In this document: one piece after another, positions 34,525-48,600 of the stretch
Layout: every line of letters starts with the position of its first letter
Position numbering within the stretch: position 1 is the first letter of the stretch
NCBI GenBank assembly: GCA_948099385.1
Contig: CANUEZ040000014.1
Span: 1,054,001-1,118,000, forward strand
Direction of reading: 5' to 3'
Length of the DNA stretch: 64,000 bases
From: Fasciola hepatica
Lineage: Eukaryota > Platyhelminthes > Trematoda > Plagiorchiida > Fasciolidae
Translations under genes and position numbers: made by a program
Notes under the pieces: generated by a model
The model's input: only the letters and a program-made list of their open reading frames with translations
What the model was told of the DNA's origin: nothing
The model's database searches: none

Positions 34525-34896
34525 GAAGCTGTTGACTTCCGGTGTTCACCTAGATTGTCAGTCAGGTGTCATCAGTGGCTTTTTGAACTGGGTATTCGGA
34601 TTACCGCCGACCTATCCAAGAAACCGTTGGTCCCAACTCCGGAGGTTTTTGTGTCTTACAAGGGTAAGGCATGTGCAGTGCTTTCAAGAAAGTTCACCTG
34701 TACACCCTGAAATCAGATGAATCATCTTGTAACCTTTTGCTTCCGTGAACGTAATCTCCCAGTCCTTTGCTTTTCATTCTGAGTTCGTCTGCAAGACAGA
34801 ACAGTCGATATTGGGGCTTGTGTTTCAGGAGTGAACTCAGCAGTTGTTCAACAAGCCACGGAGCTTCAGACGTCCTCGAACTTATCCTATAAGCTT
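34525..34896 (+). CDS. Two possible further exons of the Merlin-type gene
   Basis: Exon 34525-34663 (acceptor TTTTGTTTGTCAAATAG, donor AAGG|GTAAGG) reads EAVDFRCSPRLSVRCHQWLF, then KKPLVPTPEVFVSYK. Exon 34829-34896 (acceptor GGGGCTTGTGTTTCAG, donor GTGTAA) reads NSAVVQQATELQTSSNLSYKL. Phases agree with the end of the exon at 33731 (0 to 0, then 1 to 1). The peptide is not Merlin-like, so this could be a fusion, another gene, or chance. If read through, the frame ends two codons later. Confidence 0.3.
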
Positions 34897-35890
34897 GTGT
34901 AAAGCGTTTTGGTTCCGACTAGTCCTTGACACATGCGGAACGAATATAGTTGTGCCTTCTGATTACGATCTGACACAGAAATTTCTTTCAGTCTTCTAAA
35001 GCGTTTTGGTGCGGATCACCATGTTATCTGCTCGCTTGTTTCAAAAGTCGAATAGGTCGATCAGCTGACGTTGGCCGCATGTACCCACCGATCTCACACT
35101 GCTCATTCTAGGACAGTCTGTAGTCATTCTAACATTCATCGGACGAGCGATGAGTATGCACCCTTCGGTTTAAGATGACAAATGCCACCGGAATATAACT
35201 GATTGTCATAAGGGTCCCAAAAGTGCAAACTGTCCAACCGCGGGTAGGCCAACAGCCAACTGAAATACAATTCACTCACAATTTTTGTCGACCAGGAGCT
35301 CGCAGAGATGGAGATGGGGCGAAAATAGATCTGTTCTAGCTTGAGGCAAAAAAGTCAGAGCCATTCGAACGAAGGAGGCAGTCCATCAACACAACACATC
35401 GTAAAGCAGTGACGTGTCAGCAGATGCCAGACCCATGATGTTTCGGCTGAACGAATGAAATCACGATCCTCTGAAACAGTGGAGCTCGTAAATGCAAGGG
35501 ATAAATGCAACAACCAACAGGAAAAAACTGGAACAGTCCCTTCAACACTTAACCAGGGAATCCGTTTTACGGAAGGTATACGTTTGTATGCGGTGCCGTC
35601 AATTTGTTGCGCAACCACAGCATGGTTTGTACACCAATCGTTCCACTGTTCCCGAACAGCAAACTTCTCTTCTGCACTGTTTCGAACGCCAATAAATTTG
35701 ATGTTGCATTTTCATTTTTTATCATCAGAGGTTGATTTGTGAAAGTTGTGTGCGCCATCCGCTACTATATCGAAGAGTTCTCAAAACCCGCACTTGGACA
35801 TTTTAGTCTCCTCGCGAGTGTCCTTTATTGAGGGGTTTTACTGTAGTATCAAGTCGATCGAGAGAATTTGTAAATGCTATTGCGCGTCTT
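34897..35890. other. Stretch with unassigned open frames
   Basis: Overlapping open frames on both strands at 35355-35760 (plus: HLTRESVLRKVYVCMRCRQF; minus: FETVQKRSLLFGNSGTIGV) have no recognised motif. Nothing firmer is visible. Confidence 0.25.
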
Positions 35891-36300
35891 AGCCGTATAT
35901 TCAAGTGTCCTTAACCACTGAGCGGGTGTATCTGTTGCACTCCACGCAAGAAGTCTACCACGCTGTACATGATTAAGTTCACTGATCAGATTTTCTGTAC
36001 ATTTCTTTCATTTCATGGACTGTCCACAAATGCTCATCTGCAAACTGGGCAACCCTGAATAATTTCTACCCGGGGACATGCGAACACATGTCCCAAACAC
36101 CTGATTTTGTTCAGCTTCAGTGTTTCATAAGTTGACTTGTTTTTTTGAACGTGATACTCTGTGCCTAAGCTTAGCATTTTTCATGCGGTGTTCCCGCTAG
36201 ATTCGAACATAAAAAGCCTTAACTCTACCAAACGAGTTATCTCAATGTCACTTCCGAATCACACGAATTAATTTCATTTCAAACACTAGCGCGCTAGTGC
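35890..36300 (-). pseudogene. RTE-A relic, strongly decayed
   Basis: The order of short matches (GGTGTATCTGTTGCACTCC, then TTCATGGACTGTCC, then GGGGACATGCG) follows the RTE-A 3' region as at 9160-9340. No frame remains. Confidence 0.5.
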
Positions 36301-36601
36301 AGTCCAGAATCGAGGCCCCTGCAAAATCCTGATTGATCTTGAATATACATCTGCTTCTTGGTAAGCTAAATCATTAAGATTTTGGTAACTTCGAAGTTTA
36401 TTCTGACAAAATATCTAAATCAAGACAACTTGGCTCACACTGATCCGTCGTTTAACCGCACCAAGAAGTAACGAACATCACGACTGACCCCTCGAAAACG
36501 GGTCCTTAGTCAGCCCACAAGCTCGCTTCAAACTGTTTCATTTTCAGTCGCAACCGCTTGCACGTTCTATATATTTTCAGCAAGATAAAAATTTTTTTCA
36601 G

Positions 36602-36903
36602 CCTGGCTCGTCTATAATGACGCGTGATATGCCCGCGTACACGCAACTGAACCTTCAGAACATGGGCTACATGCACTACGTCCTAGACCGAGAACATGAA
36701 ATTGCTCTGGACGACCTGGTAATCGATTTATCACAGGTGGAAGATTTTGTGAACACAATCAAGTCATTTCTGCGCAAACAAGGAGGTCCCGGTCTATTTT
36801 GTAAAGATATATTCTTGGCTGAGATGATTGTACGACGGACATGGGGCAGAAACCTACTACCCATGGTGCTGTATTCTATTTCACAGGCATATGATGTTTC
36901 TTA
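36602..36903 (+). CDS. Possible host exon, unknown product
   Basis: A very strong acceptor (AAAAATTTTTTTCAG) precedes a 100-codon open stretch ending at TAG 36901-36903. It reads MTRDMPAYTQLNLQNMGYMH, an acidic DLVIDLSQVEDF, then FCKDIFLAEMIVRRTWGRN. It could be a terminal exon, or end at an internal GT (36719, which would give 117 bases). The flanks look unique, not repetitive. I recognise no family. Its first codon is in phase 0, compatible with the exon ending at 34896. Confidence 0.4.
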
Positions 36904-39000
36904 GTACATAAAACTGTCTTCATTTCCCGAAGATTTCTTTTTGTTATTGACAACAACTATTTGAGGATGAAGACGCAACGGTCAGGGTATATTTTCTGGG
37001 GTCGATATCAACAGATGACGGATTTCAGTGGACGTTGATTACTTCCTAAATTGTGCACTGGATAATTTAAAAACGGCTTTTAGTTGTCATCAGCAGTGAC
37101 AACGAAGCGATAACTGTCATATCTAGTGCACTGACATAAAGATTTGTGAGTCACTCGCAATAACCACTGACTATTCAGATAAGCATATCACTCATCTTTG
37201 TTATACATGTAAAACCAGAAGTAACCGCCAGGCTAAGATTATGGTCGCTTAGGTTTTGCACAGAGTGTGGCCGAAGAAACAGATGTGTCCCCCTTGAAAA
37301 CCCCCAAATGAACAATCCTCAGTTGACCTGGAGGAGCGGACTTGGTACGCTTAGAGTGGAACTGATTATCGTAAACATCCGGTTAACCGAATGGGATGAC
37401 TAGCACACAGATGTCGACTAGATGCGCGAGCACTCTAGTGCTCACATGTGCATCGACTAAAAAATTGTCTCATTCAGTGAAAATCGGCCGGCAGTCAGAC
37501 AGAGAATCAGAAGCGCTAAGGGCAGAGAGATGTTGGTCCGGCCGAAAGTGTTTAGCAACGAAACCACATCACATCGGGCTTTGGAAAGTATTTGAATAGG
37601 CTAGCGGGAAATTGATGTACTTTATTTGATTGTAAATCGTGTGCATGCGCTAGATTCACAACACAGCGATTCAAATAATAGAGTATCACACTGAATGATA
37701 ATTGATATAAAATGAGGATGATGCGCGGAAAATACGATTCGATTTAGAAGGATTTTGTACTTAAGTCAGTGGTCATCATTACACGACCAAACTACATCAC
37801 GAGTGGACTTATGCACAAAGGCAAACGGCAACATGGTCCAATAGTAGTACGCGTTCCAAACAGAGTTAGAGACTGTAACGGTATTTGAAAAACTGTTTCG
37901 AATTTGAAATGAATTGCCTGAGTTCATCTGAAGTATAAGCGTTTGGTCACAGCCAGGTGAACAGCTAGATTTTCATGGAAATAAATACTTGTGCGTTTCG
38001 GTGCCATATTATGATCATTATCATCAGGTGAAATATCATTTAATACATTCTGAACGGTAACACTAAATGAAACCGTGTGTTGTAAGTGCACATCGGCAGA
38101 CTTTTTTGAATACTTATATATTTTACTTATTATTCACCTTACTATTCTCAAATAACAGAGAACGCGCTTGAATAGATATTCAATAACACACCGTTGTCGG
38201 AAAAATGGTAGTTAGTCAACGTTTTGCTTATCACGGGTGACCTTTGTGAATACTGGTTGACAGGCTAGTGGTGATCTGCTAAAATGCAATACGCACTCGC
38301 AAGTGTACCCATGTAAGGTGAATGGCAAATTTCTGTTAACGACTGATCCGACGTAGAGCGCCAGTGTAAGCAGAATGCTGAAGAATATTCTGAACACAAT
38401 GCAACATTAAAATCTTTTTACATACAATGAATTTAAATCAACTTTCTCTAGAAGTATTTGCGATAAAAGCAGACTAGGTTACTTGTTAGGAGGAATTTGA
38501 GTATCTGTGATAACAGTGTGTAACGCAGAAGCACAAGTGACCTGTGGTTAGATATTTATTGCATAAACATGTGGAAATATTCAGTTATGGTTTACGGAAC
38601 GTCATTAAGCATTGTGCATAACACAAGCACATAATTCGTTATCGAACTGTGAATATACTAGAATAAACCAGAAACAGGTTAGCGATAAACGCTGTGCTAA
38701 TAGACGACACCACTGAGCAAGTATTACAAAAGTTGTTATTTGACTCGGGCGTTCTATGCAAGGCCATGATAAGTTGACCAATATGATCAGTTTATTCACA
38801 ATGAACGAGTCCGTGCTGGGTTATATATCACCAAAAGTCAACTCGATTTACGTAGGTAGCTTTATCCGATCACTCTATGCTTAAAATAACATTTTTGGAG
38901 GTATAAAGTGCAAATGTCGGTGTCGATCACACTCTTCTCGAGCGCACAATGCAAAGTAATTTGCCTCGAGATATCGGAAAAGTTAAAATCTAACCACTGC
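36904..39000. other. AT-rich stretch without a supported gene
   Basis: No motif-bearing frame or known repeat was identified. A CTGATGATAA..CGAAACGC arrangement on the minus strand near 38000-38040 recalls a hammerhead core but lacks a stem II. Confidence 0.4.
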
Positions 39001-39012
39001 TCCCATTTTCAG

Positions 39013-39088
39013 TAGCAGTCTCAGAAATCCGAAGCTCCAGGAGTGTATCCGCTCCCGGGAAATCCTGTACGCTTCACGATTTCATTAA
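39013..39088 (+). CDS. Possible terminal exon
   Basis: The acceptor CTGCTCCCATTTTCAG is followed by an open stretch of 24 codons, SSLRNPKLQECIRSREILY and on to a TAA at 39086. It is short and unsupported by neighbours; it may belong to a plus-strand gene with the exon at 36602. Confidence 0.25.
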
Positions 39089-39638
39089 TGACAATAAGGA
39101 CAATTTTTAGCAAACCACACTCCGCCGTTCCTCGCTGTATGATGATCGCAGAAGGAGCAAAGTTTCGAACTGCCTGTGGTAACGGTTGGGGTGAGTCTCA
39201 TCGATCTATGAAACCTGTCAGTACTGTCTCACCAAGGGTGATGATCCTCCTCAAGGAGAGTAAAGAGAATTCGGATCAGAACTTTAACTCAACAAATTAC
39301 CGTGCTTTGCATAAAACAGAACGCCAGTTTCACACCAAAAAATGGATAAATAGCTTGACAAATATTTGCTGATGCACCAATAAAACGCAGTTTACTCAAC
39401 AAACAAAAGCATGGTTTCAAAACGAGGAAAGATCTGTCGCAGCAATAAGACCCAGTAATGCATACAACAAATTGATGATATAACAAAATAATGGAATCAG
39501 TGCGAATGAGGGAACAAGAAGTGGATGTGTTCAATTGTCGAAAATATAGAAACGCATCGAGCATTTGGCTGGTGAGGAATGCTCACTTTCTCGTGATCAC
39601 AGATATGTGATAAACGGCAAATACGGAGCAGACATTGA

Positions 39639-42600
39639 CTAATTCGTGTGTTCTTTTTCCTCTTTCCGACCGAAGTGATAGGCTTTTTCGAGTTCCGCGA
39701 TACGACGTTCTTCCTTCGACTTGGCTTCATTGGCCTGCGGAGTGAAGACCAAGACCAATTAGGATTAGAATTACTCACTGGCTCAATAAAAACATGATAG
39801 ACCAAGCGTATGCTTGTTTTTTCCCTGAAACAATGTGTAATGCGAAAAAAATAGATTGGGTAGCAGGGATCACTGTACGCTTTTGAAAAAAAACAGGCAA
39901 TCCCTGATCATGAGACAAGGAAGATGCTCATTAAAAGGTGTCCAGAATTTTACTAACGCTCGGCGTTCGTTTGCATTTCTGCATTGCGCAGGCGCATAAT
40001 TAGATAAATTCATACATGGAGATGGGGCACTAAAGGGATTCTACTCCCGTGCGCCAAAACTGAAGAAGGAGACGCGTCGGAATTCTGCCCAAGTGACCGT
40101 TAAGTTCTACCTTGATAGTGAATGAATTATGGCGATAGACGTTACAGTTCTACGCAGATCACTGAGTGCCCCTGTCAAGTACAGGACAACAACAACAACA
40201 AATTGTACAACACCTCTGCACTTTGTCTGCCCATCCATTTGTAATCTATTTGTGTTGCAGACCAGAATGGAAGAGCTAGTATCTGTGTTTGTCTACTTTC
40301 TTGCAGCAACAAATTTCGTCCTAATGATCACTTTAGCCAAGTCAGCAAGTCTCTTCACATCGGTTGAACCTTTTAGACTAATATTACTGGGAATGCATCA
40401 TATCAAGGCAGTAACAGTCGCCGCATGTGGGACGGAAATGATGACAGGGGATAGTTGCAACTGGTAAATCGGTGGCTAACTGCGAGAACGGTGCTCTCAA
40501 TAGGACCCAAATTCTCGATGAAACACAATCCATCATTTCCTACCGCATATGCTTTGGCATTTTAGCTAGTACATCATGAAGAGATATGAGAATATTTCAC
40601 GGTCTTGTTTAGCGTTCTAATAATCATTTGACAAGATATGCAACAATCCTATTGATGCAGCACTTTCATGAGATCAGAAGTCACGACTGTCGTAGTCTTC
40701 TCACTGGACGCCGTTAACCCAGCGGAATCTCAACGCGATGTGGTGAATATACTCATCACCCCGATGAACAGCCATATGCAAAATTTCCGTTGTAGCAGGT
40801 AAAACATCGCAATTATTAGGTACAGAATTCAGGAGACACGGAGAACACGATTGAATAAACACACTACGCAGATTTACGACCAGTGATTCGAAATATCTAT
40901 TGGTTTCTAGATGAAACATCTGTATCAACCAACTTACAGTGATATAGAAAGTGGAATAGCCATCAATCATGTTCTGAGTTTCGTACACCTCCATACTGCT
41001 GGCAATATGCGGTGCGACTTTCTGAAGGACTTTTTTCAACAATTGTACCACCGGATTCTTTGATTTTTGTTCAGGCTTTAATTTGTCGATTGTCTCGGAC
41101 TCGGCATCGAGGGTTGTCTGTGAATCTCGTGGCTTTTTATCTTGCATGGCGCTGCGTACAAGCAATACTTTGAGATTGCCCCGATCTAACAGACCACGGA
41201 AGGTAGATTCCAGTTCTACCTCGGCTGCGCGCAGTTGTTCGACCTCGTGTAGATTTAAGGAAATTCGCCTGAATATTCGCAACAATCGTCGGAAATTTAA
41301 GATTAGCAAACGCAACAGTTCGCTCTCAACCGGACACCGACCGTCCCGCTGTAGAGGCTTTTCAAAAGATACCGGACTGCGAAATAGCATACTAAACCGC
41401 CACAATTCCAATGGCAATTTCGTAACTGGGAAAGTCAAAAAGAGAAAGGAATATTGGGAACCTGGCCAAATACAATCAACAAGACAAAAGCGATATGCGA
41501 GCACCGCCAGTAAAATGACACTTAGGAGATTTTCTAACGAATCAGTGTTGTGTTCGTATTACGGAGCAGAGACGCTAATGCCGATAAAGCAGAGGTGCTT
41601 TACAGTCAAACACTGAAGGAACACATTAATCAGCACAATTTGACATTCACGTGTATCAATGTTAGTTTCGATTCTGTCACTGCCCATTACAGTAGTTTGA
41701 TGCATATGTTATCCGGTTCACGACAACGCAGCTCACCTCCAGTCGAAAAATAATTTACGTTTAGAGGGTCAGACGAAACAGCTTCCTGGTCTACAGTTGT
41801 CGCTTCGGTTTGGCGAAATTCTAAGTACAGTCAAGTAAATGCTCCGTGCACCCAACGGAGTTAATATTCAGTTTTCACAAAATGAATTTCGTGTACTTCA
41901 AGAGGTAATGAACTGAGTACAGTGGGCGTCTGAGGTAACAAATGGATCTACGCTAGTCCGAATGATCGAATTGAGATATTACGAAGACTGGCTTGTGCGA
42001 GAGCCTTGCTAGATAGAGGAACTATTATACATATGGGTACGTGACTGAGGATGTATGCAATGAAAATGTGCGAAAGAGATTTTAGGGTAGGGATCACCGA
42101 GTTACGATGTGACAGTGAGTAGAGTACTGCCTGAGTATGTCACAGCACGACGATATGAGCTTAACTAATTTGGTAACAAGCTTATATTCTTTCTACAGCG
42201 GGACAGAAAAAATGACAGCGGAGGCAAAAAGCCAGTGGGGTAGGACATGATAAGACGAAAGTATGGAGTGGAATAACGGACGCGAAACGCAGGAAGACAA
42301 CCAGCCAATTTTAACAAGAAACGTAGCTTACATATCAAGACGACGCTAGGCTTCGGTCTAGAACTCAACTGTATCGAGATGATTTAGCTGCTTTCCATTT
42401 ACTGCAATAGAAATGTAGGAATTCCCGAAATGTATGATCAGATCCTCTTTCACGTCAGTAATTTTACTGGCGTGCGAGTCAGCTTCTTCCACACTTTTTC
42501 TTGCTACAAGATGCGTACCGCAGTGGTATATGCGCAGCTCTGACTTTCCTTTGAAAGAGGGGTAATTTGTGTCACACCAAAACCCCTATCTCAACGTTAC

Positions 42601-45600
42601 ATTGTCGTCACAGTTCGACCGTCTCATTGCCCTTTTCAACGGGGCTTTTCGAAGCTGCGCATTTTTGAACTCAGTGACAAAAATATAAACTCGTTAGTCA
42701 AGGTGACATTAGTCCCCCTACGCTCTCAGGTGCAGTAGCTCGCACACTAAGGCGGGCACAGCAGTGGCCAATCGATTCACTGACTTATCTAACATTATTA
42801 GGACGGTCACGATAAACTCACCACCCCGTTCGCAGCAGTAAAGGTTCTGACATTGTAGTGCTAGCTGGTGACTTCAATGCACAGGTTGGCAAACTTAGTG
42901 CATCAGAAGATTAATCAGTGGGCGTTGTGCTTTACCCGCTGAGCGTACAGATAACGGGGATAGGCTTCTCCAGTTTTGTGCAGACAATCGATTGCTCTTG
43001 TCTAGCACCAATTTCCGACGCAGCTTGCGTCGCACAGCGATATGGCGCTCTAACTCTACAGGTACTCTAAGCCATATTGATCATATCTGTCCAGAACTGT
43101 AGACCTTACTGGTCCGCGAACGTAGAGTCGGACCATGCATTGGTTTTAATGCGATTATCGCTCCAATTCCATGGTCATCATCGCAAACCGCAAACTCGAT
43201 TAGCCGTGCAACGTTTGTGTGATCCAGAAGTACGCACTCGCTATGAGCAGAAGTTAGCACATGAGCTAGGATCCACGGAGAACAGTAATGTAGACGAGCC
43301 TACGGCCCATATCAACCAGGCGATGCACGTGGCAGCAGGTTTCGCCTGTGGTCCTCGATCCGTTGTCCATCAGATAAATTGGATCTCGCAAGAGTCGCTG
43401 AGTATAATGGAGCAAAAGCGTCAGCTCTCTAACTATAAGGAGATGAATACGATGCGGAGAAAGCTGCAAAGACAAGTTACGAAAAGCCTTAAGAATGATC
43501 GCGAAAATTGGTGGGTCAAGGTAGCCGAAGGAATGGAAATAGCAGCTGCTTCAGGTAACAGTCAGAGACTGTTCGGACTTATTCGTGACACCGGTGGACG
43601 GCGAACTTAGGTCAGTGAAACGATTTGGGATAGAAACGGAGAACCCATCCGTAGCAAACAGCAAAGGCTTGATCGTTGGACCGAGTACTTCAAGGAACAG
43701 TTTAGCTGGCCGCTTTCCAGTCCTCTTCAGCGAAAAGGTATGTCACAGAATTTCGTAAACCTACTGAGGTCATCGTATTCCCGTACTTCTGGCCGGGTCA
43801 GGGTCTACGGTGATGTACCCCGTCGGTTCGAAACGACCAGTGGTGTTCGACAGGGATGTCCCATATCTCCATTCCTGTTCAACTTCGTCATGGACGAAAT
43901 AATGGAGAATGCGTTGTAAAATCTTCAGGATATGGGTGTCGAACTAGGAAATAAGGGGAAAGCTATATAAACAATATTACACAGACGACCTTGTCTGCTT
44001 GTTCGAATGCACGGAACATGCTCAACGTGCACTAGGTAGACTCTCAAGAGTTGAAACTCCATTCGGCATGCCCTTTGCACCTTCAAACTGCAAGGTGATG
44101 GTACAAGACTGGACGTCAACGATTCCGACCTTGATGCTCAATGAAGAGGTGCCGGTGATTATCGACCGCTTCACCTACCTCGGAAGCAGCGTGACGACGT
44201 AGAAGCGAGGAGTTAGGAAATGTACAGCGAACTCAGGACACGTAGGTATCTCACGTCTTCGTCGTTGGAGTCCAAAAGATCCGTCAACCAGTTGGCTGTA
44301 TATACTGACGGATATGGCAGCGAACCGCGAACAGTGGCGATCGTGTTGTCACTTTCTGTCGAATCAGAATGACTGATCGATGTGCGTTTGTACAGTTAGA
44401 CTGTGTATTCCATGTGTTGACTACTAGGGGGGTCTTTTCTTTTCCCACCTCTGTAGGTTCACTCTTCGTCCATCTTGTGTATCATTCTTTCTATTTCCAC
44501 GTTCTACATGTTGAGAAAGGCAGTGGTTAGTTGGGCTTGGCCTGCTGTTTAACGCTGTACGGTGATGATAACTTCAATGCTATACAAAACTTCGATTCAG
44601 TAAGGGGCCACAAACGATGAATATCCTTGACACCGAATGCTCTGTTGCATACTCGCCTGATACGTCCCTCCGGATGGTACATTCAGCGAAGTGCTCAAAT
44701 CTCCAAAATGCCATTCGACTGGGAACCTGAAAGATGACCGTGAGCAGTGGTGGATTGCGAAATTTGGGGAAATGGAGAAGGCTGCGTCTGTTTGCAATAT
44801 CCGCAGCCTTTAGTGTTAGATTAGAGGTTCCGGGCCACGGAAGCCTATATAAGTGATTTAACCAAGAAATCCGACAGCTCACTGATTCACTCTCGAAGAT
44901 GTCGTCTGGACCGTTGGGCGGAGCATTTCAAGGAACAATTCAGTTGGCCCACTGCAACAGTGAACCTTTTGCATATAGCTGCTAGAAAACCGATGCAGGT
45001 AGATATCACTCCTGTATCAGGAATGAAGGTTATGCGGGAGATAGGTTATTTGAAAAGGTTCAAAGCCGCCAGGCTGAATGTGTTGTCTCCATCTTTTTTC
45101 AAGGATGGAGGCGAGGCTTTGGTTTCGGAGTTAACGAAACTCCTCTGGGTAATCTGGGTTAGTGTGCAGATTCCCAGGGAATGGTATGAATCGGTGATTG
45201 TGCCAATTTACAAGGAAAGCGACAGATTCTCGTGTGAAAACCACGGAGAAATTAGCTTGAAAAGTATCGCGTCCAAACTGCTCTTAGAGAGATTATTATC
45301 CGGCGCCCGTGAAATATGTGCGCGTGGGAATCAAGCCAGTTTCAGACCCGGTCGTGCTTGTATCGACCGTACTTCCACTTTTCGCATACCTTACGTAGGC
45401 CCACAATTCCTGTCCTGATATGAAAGCGGCGTTCGATCCAGTCGACCGCACAGTTCTCTGGCGCTGCCTCTCACTGAAGTGTGTGCCGGAGAAATTTATT
45501 TCTCTTTTCCAATGCTTGTATGCGAACATCCGAAGCCGAATCCGTGTTTACGGCGATCTTTCATCCAGGTTCATCACGGAAAGGGGTGTTCGTCAGGACT

Positions 45601-48600
45601 ACCCTGTTTCAGCGTTCCTCTTCAATTTTGTATTTGAATTGACTCTTGAGGTAGCCCTATCCTGTGAGAAAAGTGGCATCGATCTTTGCTTAGGCAGTAA
45701 ACTGTCTGACGTGGAATACGCGGACAATATTGCTGTTCTGAGTAAAGATCCAGGTAAGTTGCAAGCTCTTTGAGATAGCGTTAACGACAGTGTAGGAATG
45801 TTTCGGATGCTTTTTGCACCAACACACCATAAAATGATGCTGGAGTGACCAGTTGTTTTCAGCGATTTATGATCGTTTTTTCACATCATACAGAGAACAT
45901 GAGAGCAGTTTGATAGCTGTTGGCTGTGTTCACATGTATTCACCAACAAAAAGTACACACGGAGATCACAAAGCTATTTCTCACCTCTGCCCTACAATAT
46001 CATACATAATTACCGTGCTCTGCTACTGCAAGAATACAGATAAGCACAAACAACTTTGGCTATCCAGACCATCGAAATCTAACTCGACACATTAGCTGAC
46101 GCGGGCGTGTGGTGGCGATTCCTGGTTGCACTGGCATTTTGTGTTGCGCTCCATGCACGCTGTCCACCAGACCACCAGTTTATTCTTGAAACTACTTTAT
46201 TATTCAGATAATAAGCTACTGGCAAACATTTACCAGGTTCAAGTGCTGGAGGTACTTTAGCGTTTTATCGGGGCATCGATCCACTCAAATTATACTCCAT
46301 CAACCGGTTCACTTGCTAGCTTTCAGATCCGTCATACTGTCGGGGTAACGTTGCAACTGCGTATGAATTAGAAGTGAGCACTGGTGACGAGGTGACAAGT
46401 TTGAGGTTCAGTTTATTCAAGCACTAATCTCGAACTTCTGTGCTCCGGTTTCAGCTGTCACCTTCCAGCATCGTCGTGAATATAAGATCTCTCTTTTTCT
46501 ACGATATTTACGCATCAGATATTATTCACAAGCCGCAGTTCTGCGGTCATCGACTTCCGAATGTGTTATACTCCGTGTTGATCAATGAGTGCGTGACACA
46601 TTATCCAGCGGATCCCGTAGTTGAATATGACTGGCAGACATCGGAGCTAGGCAACTCAGTTTCATTTTATTCAACCGTTCACCTCGTATTTCTCTGCTCT
46701 GGTTTCATTTTTCACCTTCCACCATCGTCGAGTAGAAAGCCAAAAGAATAGAAACAAAGTGAAAAAGACCCAAATATCAATGTAGTGAGCAAAAATCACT
46801 AAGAAAAAGGAAAAGTTCGAGTGCGACCACGCCACTGGCCGCGAAACCGGCCCATATCACTTAATGTTTTAACCATTCGGTAGGTGGATCGCGTGGACCC
46901 CAACCTGGAAGACTAAAATGTCCTACTTGGCCAAATTCAATAGTCAACATTTTCACACCTTTTACCATGTCGTGAATTGACCACTTCGACTTACTTTTCA
47001 GCCATTACTTGCCACGATAAACAGCATACAATGAGGAAGTCTGTCGGTGGGCATGCGTGACGGATCTCCCAACCACCTTAACCTGCTTAGATTCAGTAAT
47101 TGATCCAGAGACTGGCCTCTGATTCCCAACACCGTACGTCTAACCTGAGCATTGCTGAAACGATGTTCCCACCATATTCAGGCAGTGCTACGGAGACGTC
47201 GGTGCTCGAACATCGACAGTCTTCGTCTATCTCCTAACCCTGACGCCCATGTTTCTGAACTGTATAAAAGATAGGACCTAACCGCCGCATTGTATACTCG
47301 ACCATTGACAAACAATCGGATGTCACGCGGGCGCCATGGATGAGAGGTTGGAAGAAACCAAACGCGCCTTCCGTACACGCGATGACACTTCATCCGATAT
47401 CTGTCCACCTGGTGAGATGTATCTGTCCAGGTAGGAAAACTTATCACCTTCAGCTAGAGCTTCCCCTGCCAACCCAGTCCTGCAGCAGCATCTTACACTT
47501 TGCAGGTGCAAAAAGCATCCGAAACATTCCTACACTGTCGTTAACGCTATCTCAAAGAGCTTGCAACTTACCTGGATCTTTACTCAGAACAGCAATATTG
47601 TCCGCGTATTCCACGTCAGACAGTTTACTGCCTAAGCAAAGATCGATGCCACTTTTCTCACAGGATAGGGCTACCTCAAGAGTCAATTCAAATACAAAAT
47701 TGAAGAGGAACGCTGAAACAGGGTAGTCCTGACGAACACCCCTTTCCGTGATGAACCTGGATGAAAGATCGCCGTAAACACGGATTCGGCTTCGGATGTT
47801 CGCATACAAGCATTGGAAAAGAGAAATAAATTTCTCCGGCACACACTTCAGTGAGAGGCAGCGCCAGAGAACTGTGCGGTCGACTGGATCGAACGCCGCT
47901 TTCATATCAGGACAGGAATTGTGGGCCTACGTAAGGTATGCGAAAAGTGGAAGTACGGTCGATACAAGCACGACCGGGTCTGAAACTGGCTTGATTCCCA
48001 CGCGCACATATTTCACGGGCGCCGGATAATAATCTCTCTAAGAGCAGTTTGGACGCGATACTTTTCAAGCTAATTTCTCCGTGGTTTTCACACGAGAATC
48101 TGTCGCTTTCCTTGTAAATTGGCACAATCACCGATTCATACCATTCCCTGGGAATCTGCACACTAACCCAGATTACCCAGAGGAGTTTCGTTAACTCCGA
48201 AACCAAAGCCTCGCCTCCATCCTTGAAAAAAGATGGAGACAACACATTCAGCCTGGCGGCTTTGAACCTTTTCAAATAACCTATCTCCCGCATAACCTTC
48301 ATTCCTGATACAGGAGTGATATCTACCTGCATCGGTTTTCTAGCAGCTATATGCAAAAGGTTCACTGTTGCAGTGGGCCAACTGAATTGTTCCTTGAAAT
48401 GCTCCGCCCAACGGTCCAGACGACATCTTCGAGAGTGAATCAGTGAGCTGTCGGATTTCTTGGTTAAATCACTTATATAGGCTTCCGTGGCCCGGAACCT
48501 CTAATCTAACACTAAAGGCTGCGGATATTGCAAACAGACGCAGCCTTCTCCATTTCCCCAAATTTCGCAATCCACCACTGCTCACGGTCATCTTTCAGGT

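Noticed and set aside
38000..38040. A further hammerhead ribozyme on the minus strand
   Set aside because: CTGATGA and CGAAAC are present in order, but the bases between them do not form a stem II next to the core.
41083..41616. A 177-codon plus-strand frame
   Set aside because: It is antisense to the well-bounded minus-strand exon at 40938-41425, has no splice or motif support, and is Ser/Arg-rich as expected of a shadow frame.
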